In this document: positions 43,461 to 55,906 of the stretch, in pieces
Position numbering within the stretch: the stretch's first letter is position 1
Layout of the letters: every line of letters starts with the position of its first letter
NCBI GenBank assembly: GCA_002733135.1
Contig: NVUJ01000002.1
Location: 1-64,000, forward strand
Reading direction: 5' to 3'
Source: Cycloclasticus sp.
Lineage (GTDB): Bacteria; Pseudomonadota; Gammaproteobacteria; Methylococcales; Cycloclasticaceae
DNA length: 64,000 nt
Program-made: the position numbers and the translations under genes
The notes under the pieces: generated by a model
The model's database searches: none
Told to the model about the DNA's origin: nothing
What the model saw: only the letters and a program-made list of their open reading frames with translations

Positions 43461-44251
43461 TGAAAACATGGATTTCTAGGTCAATACTGTTCTTGGCAAT
43501 GCTAATTCTCGTTGCATGTCAGTCGTCGCAGCCTGTACGAGAAGAGAGTTCATCAATACAAGGAGCTGTAGAAAGCCCGGCCGATGTATACACAGCGCTT
43601 GGTGTTGAATATATGAACCGAGGGCTGTATGAAGTGGCGTTGGAAAAACTGCAAAAGGCTCTGACTGTCGATCAATACTCAACGAATGCACATAATGTCA
43701 TAGCGGTGCTCTACGACCGTTTAGGCGACCAGGTTTTAGCGGGCAAGCATTATGAACGCGCTGTTGCTTTAAGCCCTGCTAATTCAAGCGCGCAAAATAA
43801 CTATGCACGGTATTTATGCGGCCTAAAGAAGTTTGATTTAGCCGATCAACACTTTAATAAAGCGCTTAAGAACCCCTTGTATAAATCTCCGTTGTTGGCG
43901 TTAACGAACGCCGGCACTTGTGCATGGAAAGCCGGTAATTTAGATAAAGCCGAATCGTATTTTCGGACAGCACTACAGCGAAATAAGCATTTTCCTGCGA
44001 CTTTATTACAAATGGCGAAGTTAAAATACGAACAAGAAAATTATTTGTCAGTTAGGGCATACCTACAACGTTTTAGAGACGTGAATAAACATACAGCAGC
44101 ATCTTTGTGGTTAGGTATTCAAGCAGAAGATAAGCTAGGGGACCAAAGCGGAGTTGCTAGTTATACGTTGCAATTAAGGCAGCTGTTCCCAGATTCTCAT
44201 GAAATGGGATTGTACGAAAAAAGTAAGTTTAACCGCTCGGTTCAGCGCTAA
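43457..44251 (+). CDS. pilW: Type IV pilus biogenesis lipoprotein PilW (PilF)
   Basis: 264 residues: lipoprotein signal with lipobox LVAC (Cys about residue 21) and then several TPR units ([58 protein letters not shown]). It acts as the outer-membrane pilotin for the PilQ secretin. The coupling to rlmN is the typical gammaproteobacterial order. The rodZ and ispG genes that often follow are missing here. Confidence 0.88.
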   Translation: MMKTWISRSILFLAMLILVACQSSQPVREESSSIQGAVESPADVYTALGVEYMNRGLYEVALEKLQKALTVDQYSTNAHNVIAVLYDRLGDQVLAGKHYERAVALSPANSSAQNNYARYLCGLKKFDLADQHFNKALKNPLYKSPLLALTNAGTCAWKAGNLDKAESYFRTALQRNKHFPATLLQMAKLKYEQENYLSVRAYLQRFRDVNKHTAASLWLGIQAEDKLGDQSGVASYTLQLRQLFPDSHEMGLYEKSKFNRSVQR

Positions 44252-44257
44252 TTTTTC

Positions 44258-45523
44258 ATGAGTAAAAAGTTACAAGCCATCCGAGGCATGCATGATATTT
44301 TGCCTGACAAAACCCCATTGTGGCAAAAGGTTGAAAAGACGATGTTTAATGTCTGTCAGCAATACGGCTATTCAGAAATACGGATGCCATTGGTAGAAAG
44401 CACGGACTTGTTTTGCCGTTCCATTGGCGAAGTGACCGATATTGTAGAAAAGGAAATGTATACCTTTGAAGACCGCAATGGAAATTCACTGAGTTTGCGT
44501 CCAGAAGGTACTGCTAGCTGCGTTAGAGCAGGGCTTGAGCACGGCTTGTTTTACAACCAAGTGCAACGTTTATGGTACCAAGGTCCCATGTTCCGACATG
44601 AGCGCCCACAAAAAGGTCGTTACCGTCAATTCCACCAAATTGGTGTCGAGTGCTTCGGCATGTCGGGTGCAGAAATTGAGGCGGAAATCATATTAATGTC
44701 TGCTCGGCTATGGAAACAATTGGGTTTAGCTGAAGAGTTGTCATTAGAAATTAATTCTTTAGGTAGCAGTGAAGAAAGGCTTGCGTACAAAGACATACTC
44801 GTAAACTATTTTGAGAAAGCCGAAGAGCAGCTTGACGAAGATAGTAAGCGACGTTTACATACTAACCCATTACGTATATTGGATAGTAAAAATCCAGCTA
44901 TGCAAGGCCTTATTGAGGGCGCTCCACAATTGGCGAACTCGTTAGGAGCAGAGTCTATCGAGCATTTTAATCAGCTTTGTACTTACTTAAGCGAAGCCGG
45001 CATTAATTTTACGCACAACCCTCGCTTAGTCAGAGGCTTGGATTATTATTCTCATACCGTGTTTGAATGGGTAACAACGGCGCTTGGCTCGCAGGGGACA
45101 GTTTGTGCGGGCGGGCGCTATGATGGGCTGATTAATCAATTAGGTGGTAAGCAAACGCCGGCGGTAGGTTTTGCTTTGGGTGTTGAACGGCTTGTTTTAT
45201 TGTTGGAACAAAAAGAATACTCTGTCACTAAGCCTTTGGCTTATATTGTTCACCAAAGTGAAGCGGCCGGACAAATAGCGATACATTTAGCGGAGACGCT
45301 ACGTGACCAAATGCCTGAACAAGGGTTTGTTTTACATTGTGGCGGAGGTAGTTTAAAAAGCCAGTTTAAAAAAGCGGATAAGGTAGGCGCTAAGTTTGCT
45401 CTTATTTTGGGCGAGCAAGAGGTGGAACAAAATCAGATTGGGATTAAGTTTTTGCGTGAGAGAATAGAACAACAACAAATCCCACAAAATAAATTAAAAG
45501 ATTTTTTAACAAATAACAGTTAA
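44258..45523 (+). CDS. hisS: Histidyl-tRNA synthetase
   Basis: 421 residues of a class II synthetase: motif 1 region with [14 protein letters not shown], motif 2 [20 protein letters not shown], histidine-binding [15 protein letters not shown], motif 3 [13 protein letters not shown], and a C-terminal anticodon-binding domain. It charges tRNA-His. It starts 6 bp after pilW. Confidence 0.97.
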   Translation: MSKKLQAIRGMHDILPDKTPLWQKVEKTMFNVCQQYGYSEIRMPLVESTDLFCRSIGEVTDIVEKEMYTFEDRNGNSLSLRPEGTASCVRAGLEHGLFYNQVQRLWYQGPMFRHERPQKGRYRQFHQIGVECFGMSGAEIEAEIILMSARLWKQLGLAEELSLEINSLGSSEERLAYKDILVNYFEKAEEQLDEDSKRRLHTNPLRILDSKNPAMQGLIEGAPQLANSLGAESIEHFNQLCTYLSEAGINFTHNPRLVRGLDYYSHTVFEWVTTALGSQGTVCAGGRYDGLINQLGGKQTPAVGFALGVERLVLLLEQKEYSVTKPLAYIVHQSEAAGQIAIHLAETLRDQMPEQGFVLHCGGGSLKSQFKKADKVGAKFALILGEQEVEQNQIGIKFLRERIEQQQIPQNKLKDFLTNNS

Positions 45524-45537
45524 AACGGAATAAAACG

Positions 45538-46236
45538 ATGGATGTATATCAAACAGAAGAAGAGCAAGTTGAAAGTATTAAAAAATGGTGGGCTGAGAAT
45601 TCACGCTCCATAATTTTTGGTGTAGGCCTGGGGCTATTTGCCATTTTTGGATGGCAGAGTTGGCAAGAGCAGACACGTACTCATACCCTAGAGGCGTCTG
45701 ATATTTATCAGCAATTAACCAAGTCGCTTAAAGACTCAAAATATGAAGCAGTGTTGTTATTGGCCAAAGAAATTGAAGAGTCATATAGTGACACACCGTA
45801 TGCAGCTTTAGCTGGGTTGCAAAAAGCCAAAATTCAAATAGAGCAGGCTAAAAAAGATGAGGCTATAGTCACCTTAGATAAGGTTGCTGCAACAGCAGGC
45901 AATAACTCAATACAACATATCGCGAGAATTAGATCTTTTAGAATACGTATTGGTATAGGCCAAATGACGGACGTAATCAGTGATATTGATGCTGTCATTA
46001 ACGAACAAGGTGGTATCAATCCAGGTGAGTTTATTGGCCAATATGAAGCCCTTAAAGGGGATGCGTATCGCTTGTTAGGCGATGTCGAAAAAGCACGTTT
46101 TGGTTACATAGCCGCTTTGAGAACGGCTACGTTGGACCGTCGATTAATTCAATTGAAGTTAGATGACTTGGGCCCACCTCCAAAGAAATTTGCAGGAGAA
46201 AATGCGTCTAAAAATACCGAAGAGCCAAAAAAATGA
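45538..46236 (+). CDS. yfgM: YfgM, SecYEG-associated periplasmic TPR protein
   Basis: 232 residues: cytoplasmic start YQTEEEQVESIKKWWAENSR, one membrane helix (SIIFGVGLGLFAIFGWQSW), then periplasmic TPR-like helices. YfgM is an ancillary SecYEG/PpiD partner in secretion. The order hisS-yfgM-bamB-der is conserved. The stop overlaps bamB by 4 bp. Confidence 0.92.
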   Translation: MDVYQTEEEQVESIKKWWAENSRSIIFGVGLGLFAIFGWQSWQEQTRTHTLEASDIYQQLTKSLKDSKYEAVLLLAKEIEESYSDTPYAALAGLQKAKIQIEQAKKDEAIVTLDKVAATAGNNSIQHIARIRSFRIRIGIGQMTDVISDIDAVINEQGGINPGEFIGQYEALKGDAYRLLGDVEKARFGYIAALRTATLDRRLIQLKLDDLGPPPKKFAGENASKNTEEPKK

Positions 46237-47462
46237 TTCGTCTAAGTTTATTGTTGTTAGTGCTAACACTGTCTGGTTGTGCCGGTATGGTCGAACAGAC
46301 TAAATCAGCGGGCAAAAGTCTTGAAAGTAGTATTATTGACATGATGACCTATTCAGGGGGCGATGATTCTACGCCACCACGTGAATTGGAAGAGATTAAT
46401 ATTGAAGTGGTGATGACGGAAGTCTGGCAAAAAAACTTAATCAAGGGGCAGGGTGATAGATTCTTAAAGTTGGATATGGTCGTTTCAGAAGGCAAAGTGT
46501 TTGTTGCCGATAGAGAAGGCTTGGTTTTAGCATTAGATAAAGATACCGGCGAAAAAATATGGGAAGTCGAAACAAAACTACCCATTTCTGGTGGGTTGGA
46601 AATAGGGTTTGATAAGTTATTTTTTGGAACGACAGATGCAGAAGTCGTTGCTCTAAAGCTTGCTGATGGCGATACGGCTTGGACCTCTCAAGTGTCGAGC
46701 GAAGTATTATCAATACCTCGTTTTTCAGAAGGCTTTCTTGTGGTTAGAAGTATAGACGGGGCAATTACTGCTTTGGATACCGAGGAAGGCAAAGAAGTCT
46801 GGTCTTATATTAGAGACGTGCCCGCATTAAGTTTACGTGGCACCAGTTCGCCAGTACTTAAAAGCGGCGGTGTTATCAGTGGGTACGCGAATGGCCAATT
46901 AGTTGTGTTGCGCTTAGTAGATGGTGCGCAAATATGGGAAACCAGCGTAGCGGTGCCAAGAGGCCGGGGTGCTTTATCACGTATGGTGGATGTAGATGCT
47001 GACCCGGTAGCAGGTGATCGTTTTATTTACGCAGCAACATTTAATGGTGGCGTGGCTGCCGTTGATGTGAGATCTGGGCAAATCGCATGGCGACGTTCTG
47101 AGATGTCGTCTTATAAAACGATGGTGGCAGATTGGGTGTCATTGTATGTCGTAGACGTGAACAATCATGTTTGGTCTGCTGATCACAGTGATGGTTCTAT
47201 CAATTGGCAACAAGATAGTCTGGAAAACAGGCAGTTAACACCGTTAACAAAGTTAGATGACTATCTGCTAACCGCTGATTTTGAAGGCTATTTACACATA
47301 CTATCAGCGTCTGATGGCCGTTTGATGGGGCGAACGAAAGTAAGCGACGTCGCTATCACTGGATCACCAGTCGTTGATGATGGTTTAATTTACGTGCAAG
47401 ATATAGACGGCGAAATCACGGCTCTGAAGTTGAGCACTAATCTAGGGTCAGAAGAAGATTAA
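46233..47462 (+). CDS. bamB: Outer membrane assembly lipoprotein BamB
   Basis: 409 residues. The lipobox is LSGC (Cys 16). Eight PQQ-like beta-propeller repeats follow, visible as VFVADREGLVLALDKDTGEKIW, VVRSIDGAITALDTEEGKEVW and YAATFNGGVAAVDVRSGQIAW types. It supports BamA in folding outer membrane proteins. It sits between yfgM and der, as in other gammaproteobacteria. Confidence 0.93.
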   Translation: MIRLSLLLLVLTLSGCAGMVEQTKSAGKSLESSIIDMMTYSGGDDSTPPRELEEINIEVVMTEVWQKNLIKGQGDRFLKLDMVVSEGKVFVADREGLVLALDKDTGEKIWEVETKLPISGGLEIGFDKLFFGTTDAEVVALKLADGDTAWTSQVSSEVLSIPRFSEGFLVVRSIDGAITALDTEEGKEVWSYIRDVPALSLRGTSSPVLKSGGVISGYANGQLVVLRLVDGAQIWETSVAVPRGRGALSRMVDVDADPVAGDRFIYAATFNGGVAAVDVRSGQIAWRRSEMSSYKTMVADWVSLYVVDVNNHVWSADHSDGSINWQQDSLENRQLTPLTKLDDYLLTADFEGYLHILSASDGRLMGRTKVSDVAITGSPVVDDGLIYVQDIDGEITALKLSTNLGSEED

Positions 47463-47465
47463 AAT

Positions 47466-48875
47466 ATGTTGCCTGTTATTGCACTCGTTGGCAGGCCAAA
47501 CGTTGGCAAGTCGACTTTATTTAATTATCTAACACGGACGCGTGATGCACTGGTTGCAGATTACCCAGGGTTAACACGTGATCGCCAGTATGGGCTCGTC
47601 AAGCGAGGTGACATTAGGTCGCTTGTAGTCGATACGGGTGGCGTTACGGCGACATCTGAAGGGATTGATGGTGTTGCTGTTGAACAAGTTCAACGCGCGC
47701 TCGAAGAAGCAGATGTTGTTCTGTTTATGGTTGATACGCGTCATGGCGTACACCCAATTGATGAAGAGCTTGGTAAGAACCTCCGTAAATTGGGTAAGCA
47801 AGTTGTGTTAGTGGCCAACAAGATTGACGGCTTAGATGCTAATACGCACATTGCCGAATTTCACCAAATGGGTTTTGACAAACCTTGGCCAACGGCAGCA
47901 ACGCATGGCCGTGGCGTATTAGAACTTTTAAAGCATGTGTTTAGCCTATTACCCCCCGTAGAGTTTGTTAACGATACGCTGGCTGGGGAAGGAATACGTG
48001 TTGCTGTTATTGGTCGTCCCAATGTCGGTAAATCAACGCTCATTAATCGCATATTAGGTGAAGAGCGTGTGGTGGTGTTCGATCAGCCGGGCACAACACG
48101 AGATAGCGTATTTATTCCGTTTGAACGCGATGGCACTCAGTACACATTGATTGATACAGCGGGTGTTCGTCGCCGTGCAAAAGTATCCGAAGTTATTGAG
48201 AAGTTCAGTATCGTTAAAACCCTACGTGCGATTGACGATACGCATGTGGTTATTTATTTGATTGATGCCAGTGAAGGCGTCACCGATCAGGATGCTAGTT
48301 TATTGGGTATGGTGCTTGAAACTGGACGCGCCTTAGTGATTGGTCTAAATAAATGGGATGGTTTGACAGAAGATCAGCGCGATAAAGTAAGGCGTCAGAT
48401 TGATGTAAAGCTTAGTTTTTTAGAGTACGCCGAGCGTTACTTTATTTCTGCTTTACATGGCAGTGGGGTGGGTAAATTGTTTGAATCAATCGGTGCGTTG
48501 TATCGTTCTGCGATGATTGATATGTCAACCCCGCGTCTCACGGAAATTTTGGAACATGCGCTTAGAGCGCATCAGCCACCGTTAGTGGGTGGTCGCCGTA
48601 TTAAATTGAAATTTGCCCATCAAGGTGGGCAGAATCCACCTGTTGTTATTATTCACGGTAACCAAACGGTCGCTGTGCCGGGCAGTTATAAACGCTATCT
48701 AATGAATACGTTTAGAGAAAAATTGAATTTAGTGGGTACACCGGTGCGCATTGAGTTTAAATCACCGGACAACCCCTATGCGAAGAAAACTCGTAAGTCT
48801 GCAACCAATATTGCTAAAACCAAAGCGGGCAAAGACTTAGGCAAGAAAAGACATAAACAGAGCAAACACCGTTAG
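47466..48875 (+). CDS. der: Ribosome-associated GTPase Der (EngA)
   Basis: 469 residues with two tandem GTPase domains, each with its own P-loop ([12 protein letters not shown] at residue 8; [12 protein letters not shown] at about 183), DTGG/DTAG switch II, and NKID/NKWD specificity motifs. A KH-like domain and a basic tail ([10 protein letters not shown]) follow. It is needed for 50S subunit assembly. Confidence 0.97.
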   Translation: MLPVIALVGRPNVGKSTLFNYLTRTRDALVADYPGLTRDRQYGLVKRGDIRSLVVDTGGVTATSEGIDGVAVEQVQRALEEADVVLFMVDTRHGVHPIDEELGKNLRKLGKQVVLVANKIDGLDANTHIAEFHQMGFDKPWPTAATHGRGVLELLKHVFSLLPPVEFVNDTLAGEGIRVAVIGRPNVGKSTLINRILGEERVVVFDQPGTTRDSVFIPFERDGTQYTLIDTAGVRRRAKVSEVIEKFSIVKTLRAIDDTHVVIYLIDASEGVTDQDASLLGMVLETGRALVIGLNKWDGLTEDQRDKVRRQIDVKLSFLEYAERYFISALHGSGVGKLFESIGALYRSAMIDMSTPRLTEILEHALRAHQPPLVGGRRIKLKFAHQGGQNPPVVIIHGNQTVAVPGSYKRYLMNTFREKLNLVGTPVRIEFKSPDNPYAKKTRKSATNIAKTKAGKDLGKKRHKQSKHR

Positions 48876-48888
48876 GCCTCGCTATAAT

Positions 48889-49161
48889 TTATTTACAGCC
48901 TTGCCCTTTAGGTGGGTCGGCTCTTTCTACTAGCTTCACAAAATCCCCTGCAAATTTCAATTCTTGAAGTTCAGGATATTTTTTTGTGCGCTTTTTTAAG
49001 CTGGTGCGAATTGAGCGAATCATAAAACGCGTGTTGGTGTCCCAAGGCATCTCAAAACTATTATTGCAGTGTGTGCAGGTAAACGTTGCTATTTTATCAT
49101 CGTGTTCAATGGTGGTAATCGTCCAATGGTCGCAGCTAGTGCATAGGTCTTTAATTTGCAT
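48889..49161 (-). CDS. Small zinc-ribbon-like protein
   Basis: 90 residues with CTSC near the N-terminus and CTHC 21 residues later, a likely zinc ribbon. A basic helix (RFMIRSIRTSLKKRTKKYP) follows, and the C-terminus has one more Cys. It is not recognised as a named family. It lies just downstream of the M23 peptidase gene on the same strand (2-bp gap). Confidence 0.6.
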   Translation of the reverse strand: MQIKDLCTSCDHWTITTIEHDDKIATFTCTHCNNSFEMPWDTNTRFMIRSIRTSLKKRTKKYPELQELKFAGDFVKLVERADPPKGQGCK

Positions 49162-49163
49162 GA

Positions 49164-50012
49164 TTATTTATCTTTATTGGTTTGTAATTGGTGTATATGG
49201 TCGCTAATAAAGTAGGACGGGTCAACTTTCGTTTTGTTTAAATACACATTCCAATGTAAATGTGGCCCCGTCACGCGACCAGTAGCGCCAATTTCTGCAA
49301 TTTGTTGGCCTTGTTTTACACTATCACCAACATGTACTAAAGTTTTGTTGAGGTGAAAGTAGCCACTAATGAGTCCCTGTCCATGATCAATTAAGATAGT
49401 GTTTCCATTAAAAAAGTAGTTGCCCACATCAATGATGGTTGCATCCGCTGGGGCGACAACAGGTGAGCCATTTGGTGCGGCTATATCTAAGCCGCTATGT
49501 GGTTTTCGGGCTTGTTTGTTAAAGAAACGTTTTAGTCCAAACGGGCTACTCAACCTGCCTTTAGCGGGTAAAATGAAGTCAACGTGAGGTGTTGAATTAC
49601 TCCATGTTGATAAAGCTTTTGATAGTTTAGTTTTTTCTTGTCCAATACGCTCCATGTCCAATTTATTAGGATTGATCATGCGCTTATTTTTAGGCGTTTT
49701 CTTTAAGGTAATATATTGCGTTGGGTAGTCTTTGTTTTTCACCTCAAACGTTAAAGGCTGAGAGGAGGTTTTACTGACTAATAGATGTTTACCAACCTTT
49801 GCATTTAAAGGAATGCCAACAACTGCATACCAAGCATCATTGCGCTTAATGGTTAGGGTTTGTTGGCCATTGTAATTAACACGTTGAGGTGCTGCTGCGC
49901 TTAATTTAATAACGGCAATACCCCCTGGAACAAGGTTTTGTGTAGGGAATGCTTGAGCTGCTCCAGTAAAAAAAAGGCTGAGTAGTATGAGATAAAAACG
50001 ATTATTTTTCAT
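49164..50012 (-). CDS. M23-family peptidoglycan metallopeptidase
   Basis: 282 residues: signal peptide (YLILLSLFFTGAAQAFP), N-terminal beta domain, and C-terminal LytM domain with HSGLDIAAPNG (zinc His and Asp) and GPHLHWNVY (catalytic/zinc His-x-His). It is expected to be a periplasmic endopeptidase cutting peptidoglycan cross-links. The start overlaps the end of xseA by 11 bp. Confidence 0.9.
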   Translation of the reverse strand: MKNNRFYLILLSLFFTGAAQAFPTQNLVPGGIAVIKLSAAAPQRVNYNGQQTLTIKRNDAWYAVVGIPLNAKVGKHLLVSKTSSQPLTFEVKNKDYPTQYITLKKTPKNKRMINPNKLDMERIGQEKTKLSKALSTWSNSTPHVDFILPAKGRLSSPFGLKRFFNKQARKPHSGLDIAAPNGSPVVAPADATIIDVGNYFFNGNTILIDHGQGLISGYFHLNKTLVHVGDSVKQGQQIAEIGATGRVTGPHLHWNVYLNKTKVDPSYFISDHIHQLQTNKDK

Positions 50013-51345
50013 GAATGCTGTCTACGTTAGTTTGTATTGTTCCATCGGCCAACTGAATCACCAGTTTATCGTTTAAGCGAACGTTGTTTGTGCTTTTAAT
50101 AATCATGCCATCCGCTTCACGCTTTGTAATGCTGTAGCCTCTAGAAAGCGTCGCTAAAGGGCTGAGAGCTTCCAAGCCGGTATGGCTTTGCGCAAACCGT
50201 AGTTTTTCTTGTTGTAACGTTCGTTGTATAGGTGCGGGTAATTGATGTTTCAGCCTAGATAAGCGGTGTTGATAACCATCAATCAAACGTTGTGGGTGTT
50301 GGCTCATTAATTGCGATTTTAAATCAGATAGGCGTAGCTTGGCATTTTGCATGGCAACGTTCGGGCCTTGTAATAACCGTGCTTGGCAGTCATCAAGCCG
50401 CTGAGCATGCATTTGCAATTGCTTGCCGGGATGGGTTTGTTTTAAGCGATGTTGTAAATTGTTCAGTAGTTGGTTTTTGTCAGTGATGTTGAGCGAGAGT
50501 GTATTGGTTAATTGTTTGGCTAAATAATTGAAATGGCTAATCCATTGGTATTGATCAGGGCTTATAGCTTCAGCTGCAGCAGAGGGGGTTGGTGCACGAA
50601 AATCGGCAACATAGTCAGCAATGGTGAAATCAACCTCGTGCCCGACGGCGCTAATAATAGGAATGCTGGAATCATGTATTGCACGGGCAACGATTTCTTC
50701 GTTAAATGCCCAGAGATCTTCCAGTGAACCACCGCCTCTGGCGACAATGAGTACGTCACAATCTTCACGTTTATTAGCTAGTTGAATCGCGTCTGATATC
50801 TCATGTTTGGCTTTATCACCCTGAACCATCACGGGGTAAATCAATACGGGGATTGATGGGAAGCGGTTATTCAGTACTTTTAAAATATCGTGAACTGCAG
50901 CACCACTTGATGAAGTGACGACACCAATTTTTTTCGCTAGTGCGGGTAGCGGCTTTTTAATAGACCCTTCAAAAAGCCCTTCGTTTAGTAACTTGTTTTT
51001 TAATGCCTCGAACTGTTGGCGCAGCAATCCTTCACCCGCGAGCTCCATTTGTTCTGCAATGAGCTGAAAATTACCTCGTGCTTCATATAAGCTCACACGC
51101 GCTTTTAGCATAACGTGCATGCCATTTTCAGGCACAAAGCCGGTCTTTCGGAGCTGCGCACGAAACATAGCGCACTGAACTTGAGCTTTGTCGTCTTTCA
51201 GAGTGAAGTAAATGTGCCCAGACGCTGGGCGCGCTAGATTCGAGATTTCACCTTCAATACTGATTGTTAGAAAATGACTCTCTAAAGTGAGTCGTGTTTC
51301 TATGCAGAGTTGAGAAACCGTGTAAATGTGCTTGTTATCGTGCAT
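50002..51345 (-). CDS. xseA: Exodeoxyribonuclease VII large subunit
   Basis: 447 residues: N-terminal OB-fold (SQLCIETRLTLESHF, then GEISNLARPASGHIYFTLKD), the conserved catalytic domain with VVTSSSGAAVHDILKVL and VARGGGSLEDLWAFNEE, and long C-terminal coiled coil. It degrades single-stranded DNA together with XseB, which is not in the window. It is transcribed away from guaB. Confidence 0.95.
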   Translation of the reverse strand: MHDNKHIYTVSQLCIETRLTLESHFLTISIEGEISNLARPASGHIYFTLKDDKAQVQCAMFRAQLRKTGFVPENGMHVMLKARVSLYEARGNFQLIAEQMELAGEGLLRQQFEALKNKLLNEGLFEGSIKKPLPALAKKIGVVTSSSGAAVHDILKVLNNRFPSIPVLIYPVMVQGDKAKHEISDAIQLANKREDCDVLIVARGGGSLEDLWAFNEEIVARAIHDSSIPIISAVGHEVDFTIADYVADFRAPTPSAAAEAISPDQYQWISHFNYLAKQLTNTLSLNITDKNQLLNNLQHRLKQTHPGKQLQMHAQRLDDCQARLLQGPNVAMQNAKLRLSDLKSQLMSQHPQRLIDGYQHRLSRLKHQLPAPIQRTLQQEKLRFAQSHTGLEALSPLATLSRGYSITKREADGMIIKSTNNVRLNDKLVIQLADGTIQTNVDSIHEK

Positions 51346-51410
51346 ATCAGATAGAAAACGCTTAGTAAGAAACTCTAAATAGCGTATTAATTATGCTTGA
51401 GTTTCTATTA

Positions 51411-51439
51411 GTGATAAAAAGATGAATATACCTTATAAT
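51411..51439 (+). promoter_or_regulatory. Candidate sigma-70 promoter of guaBA
   Basis: -35-like GTGATA (51411-51416), 17-bp spacer, perfect -10 TATAAT (51434-51439), about 33 bp before the guaB ATG. The -10 lies in a CCTTATAATAAGG palindrome, a possible repressor site. Confidence 0.6.
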
Positions 51440-51441
51440 AA

Positions 51442-52938
<1,497 letters not shown>

Positions 52939-52952
52939 CAACGAGGTTTAGA

Positions 52953-54542
52953 TTGAATACACAACAGCATGGAGATATTCATTCTCATAAGATACTGATA
53001 TTAGATTTTGGTTCGCAATACACGCAACTCATCGCCAGACGCGTGCGTGAGATAGGGGTTTATTGTGAAATTTACCCCTACGACGTTGAGCAGCAAGCGA
53101 TCAGTGATTTTAAAGCCAACGGTATTATCTTATCGGGTGGCCCAGAAACAGTGACTGGAGGCGATGCGCCAAAAGCACCTGAGGTGGTTTTTGACTTAGA
53201 TATACCTGTTTTGGGTATTTGCTATGGCATGCAAACCATGGCAATACAAATGGGCGGTCGCGTTGAAGCATCTGAGGGCAAAGAGTTTGGTTACGCGAGT
53301 ATTCGTGCAAGAGGTCATACCGAGTTATTAAGAGACATCGAAGACCATGCAACGCCAGAAGGTTATGGCATGTTGGACGTATGGATGAGTCACGGCGATA
53401 AAGTAGTAGAGTTGCCAGATGGCTTTAAATTAATGGCGAGTACAGATAGTGCGCCGATTGCCGGCATGGCGAACGAAGACAAGCACTTCTATGGCTTACA
53501 GTTCCACCCAGAAGTGACGCATACAAAACAAGGCGGACGGATTTTAAGCCGTTTTGTCTTAGATATTTGCCAGTGTGAAGCGCTGTGGACGTCTAAAAAT
53601 ATTATTGACACTAGTATCGCTTCTGTTCAACAGCAAGTCGGATCAGACCAAGTTATTTTGGGCTTGTCCGGTGGTGTTGATTCATCTGTCGTCGCGGCTC
53701 TGTTACATAAAGCGATTGGCGATCAATTGATTTGTGTGTTTGTAGACACTGGGCTGCTTCGTTTAAACGAAGGCGACCAAGTGATGGCGATGTTTGCGGA
53801 ACACATGGGCGTTCATGTGATACGAGTAAATGCAGAGCAACGCTATTTGGACGCGCTTAAAGGCGTGTCGGATCCCGAGAAAAAACGCATTATTATTGGT
53901 AATTTGTTTGTCAGCATTTTTGATGAAGAGTCTGCAAAACTAAGCAATGCTAAATGGTTGGCACAGGGGACAATTTACCCGGATGTTATTGAGTCTGCCG
54001 GTTCCAAAACGGGTAAGGCGCATTTAATTAAGTCGCATCACAACGTGGGTGGCTTACCAAAAAACATGAAGCTTAAATTGGTTGAGCCGTTGCGCGAATT
54101 GTTTAAAGATGAAGTGCGTGAAATGGGTGTTGAGTTGGGTTTGCCGGCGGATATGGTTTATCGCCATCCATTCCCGGGCCCGGGCTTAGGTGTGCGGATT
54201 TTGGGCGAAGTTAAAAAGGAGTACGCCGACTTGCTTCGTTTAGCGGATGATATTTTTATCAGTGAACTGTATAAACACGATTTATATCAAAAAACCAGCC
54301 AAGCCTTTGCGGTTTTTTTACCGATTAAATCGGTGGGTGTTACCGGTGATGGCCGTCGATACGAATACGTGATTGCGTTACGTGCCGTAGAAACGATAGA
54401 CTTCATGACCGCTCGCTGGGCTCACTTGCCGTATGCTTTCTTAGGCCATGTTTCCAACCGCATTATCAATGAAATTTCGGGTATCTCGCGGGTAACGTAC
54501 GACATTTCTGGCAAACCACCGGCCACCATCGAGTGGGAATAG
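52953..54542 (+). CDS. guaA: GMP synthase (glutamine-hydrolysing)
   Basis: 529 residues. The N-terminal glutamine amidotransferase has nucleophile Cys in GICYGMQTM and His/Glu in FHPEVTHT. The ATP pyrophosphatase has PP-loop [12 protein letters not shown], and the C-terminal dimer domain has [10 protein letters not shown]. It makes GMP from XMP. The TTG start at 52953 is used: GAGG lies 7 bp upstream and the protein then begins as in homologues; no suitable ATG exists. Confidence 0.96.
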   Translation: MNTQQHGDIHSHKILILDFGSQYTQLIARRVREIGVYCEIYPYDVEQQAISDFKANGIILSGGPETVTGGDAPKAPEVVFDLDIPVLGICYGMQTMAIQMGGRVEASEGKEFGYASIRARGHTELLRDIEDHATPEGYGMLDVWMSHGDKVVELPDGFKLMASTDSAPIAGMANEDKHFYGLQFHPEVTHTKQGGRILSRFVLDICQCEALWTSKNIIDTSIASVQQQVGSDQVILGLSGGVDSSVVAALLHKAIGDQLICVFVDTGLLRLNEGDQVMAMFAEHMGVHVIRVNAEQRYLDALKGVSDPEKKRIIIGNLFVSIFDEESAKLSNAKWLAQGTIYPDVIESAGSKTGKAHLIKSHHNVGGLPKNMKLKLVEPLRELFKDEVREMGVELGLPADMVYRHPFPGPGLGVRILGEVKKEYADLLRLADDIFISELYKHDLYQKTSQAFAVFLPIKSVGVTGDGRRYEYVIALRAVETIDFMTARWAHLPYAFLGHVSNRIINEISGISRVTYDISGKPPATIEWE

Positions 54543-54551
54543 CCGCAATTT

Positions 54552-54998
54552 ATGGATGACGAAGCTTGGATGCGCAAGGCGATTGAGCTGGCGCACAAAG
54601 CTGAAGAGGTGGGCGAGGTGCCTGTTGGTGCAGTTATCGTTCAAGATGGGGAGTGTATCGGTAAGGGCTATAACTCACCCATAAAAAATCGCGACCCAAC
54701 GGCGCACGCAGAAATAGTCGCTATGCGTGCGGCTAGTCAAAAGATTCAAAACTACCGTTTAGTGGATGCCACGTTATATGTAACGCTCGAACCGTGTGTT
54801 ATGTGTATGGGGGCGATTCAACACGCACGTATTAAGCGAATTGTGTTCGCAGCTAAGGATCCAAAACGCGGCGCGGTGTGTAGCGCTTTGTCATTAAGTG
54901 ATGCTGAATACAGCAACCACCACGTTGAATGGTCAGAAGGTGTGCTTGGAGATGAATGCTCTACACTTTTAACATCTTTCTTTAAAAAAAAGCGCTAA
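54552..54998 (+). CDS. tadA: tRNA-specific adenosine deaminase TadA
   Basis: 148 residues, full length. The zinc deaminase motif is TAHAEIVAMR (HAE) and EPCVMCMGAIQHAR (PCxxC). It deaminates A34 of tRNA-Arg(ACG) to inosine. It starts 9 bp after guaA, a common gene pair. Confidence 0.95.
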   Translation: MDDEAWMRKAIELAHKAEEVGEVPVGAVIVQDGECIGKGYNSPIKNRDPTAHAEIVAMRAASQKIQNYRLVDATLYVTLEPCVMCMGAIQHARIKRIVFAAKDPKRGAVCSALSLSDAEYSNHHVEWSEGVLGDECSTLLTSFFKKKR

Positions 54999-55069
54999 TT
55001 GTGCCATTATGTAGGTAGAGATAGGAAGTAATTAATAGGTTATAACTAAAGTATAATAAAGGCGGTTAA

Positions 55070-55906
55070 ATGGCGGTAACTCACAGTGAGACACAATGGG
55101 TAGCTTGTGACGGCACACTGATGCACGCCGTCAGATGGTTGCCGGAAGATGAACCTAAAATGGTGGTTTGTCTTATTCACGGTCTGGGCGAGCACAGTGG
55201 TCGTTATCAAGAAATGGCCAAATATTACGCATCTTTCGGTGTGGAGGTGGTGTCTTTTGATTTGCGAGGACACGGTAAGTCGGATGGGCAACGTGGGCAT
55301 TGTCATGATTTTCAACAATTAATTAGAGACATTGATCGCTTTCTTAATCAAGCATCCAAGATTGATTTAGATAAACCGCACTTTATATATGGACATAGCC
55401 TAGGGGCAACCTTGGCGATTAAATACACATTGGCTCACCCAGGTGAATACAAAGGCGTTATTTTAAGCGCGCCTATGTTAAAGCCAGCATTTGAACCACC
55501 CAAATGGAAAGTGATGTTGGGAAAAAAAATACAATCTTTGTGGCCCACGCTATCGTTATCTAATGAGGTTGATATCAATACCTTGTCTAGAGATAAAGAG
55601 GTGTTGAGAAAGAACAAAGAAGACCCGTTAACGCACGATAGAATTTCAGCAAAGCTTGGAACGCAAATGCTAGAGGTAGGTGAGCAATTATTGCGAGATG
55701 CGTCATTGGTGGGTTTTCCATTGCTGATGATGCACGGTGATGCAGATAGGCTAACGTGTCATAAAGCGTCTACTCTTTTTTCTGAATGCGCTGGTGAACT
55801 GTGCACATTGAAAATTTGGGAAGATTTTTATCACGAGCTCCATCACGAACCACAAAAAGAAGACGTCCACAATTACTGTATAGATTGGATGATTCGCCAG
55901 TTATAG
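55070..55906 (+). CDS. Alpha/beta hydrolase, monoacylglycerol lipase-like
   Basis: 278 residues: oxyanion region CLIHGLGEHSGRY, nucleophile elbow YGHSLGA, catalytic Asp in MHGDADRLT, His in FYHELHHEP. The pattern SFDLRGHGKSDGQRGH is typical of the lysophospholipase/monoglyceride lipase group (serine aminopeptidase S33-like fold). No signal peptide. The last 6 bp overlap the opposite-strand mltF. Confidence 0.85.
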   Translation: MAVTHSETQWVACDGTLMHAVRWLPEDEPKMVVCLIHGLGEHSGRYQEMAKYYASFGVEVVSFDLRGHGKSDGQRGHCHDFQQLIRDIDRFLNQASKIDLDKPHFIYGHSLGATLAIKYTLAHPGEYKGVILSAPMLKPAFEPPKWKVMLGKKIQSLWPTLSLSNEVDINTLSRDKEVLRKNKEDPLTHDRISAKLGTQMLEVGEQLLRDASLVGFPLLMMHGDADRLTCHKASTLFSECAGELCTLKIWEDFYHELHHEPQKEDVHNYCIDWMIRQL

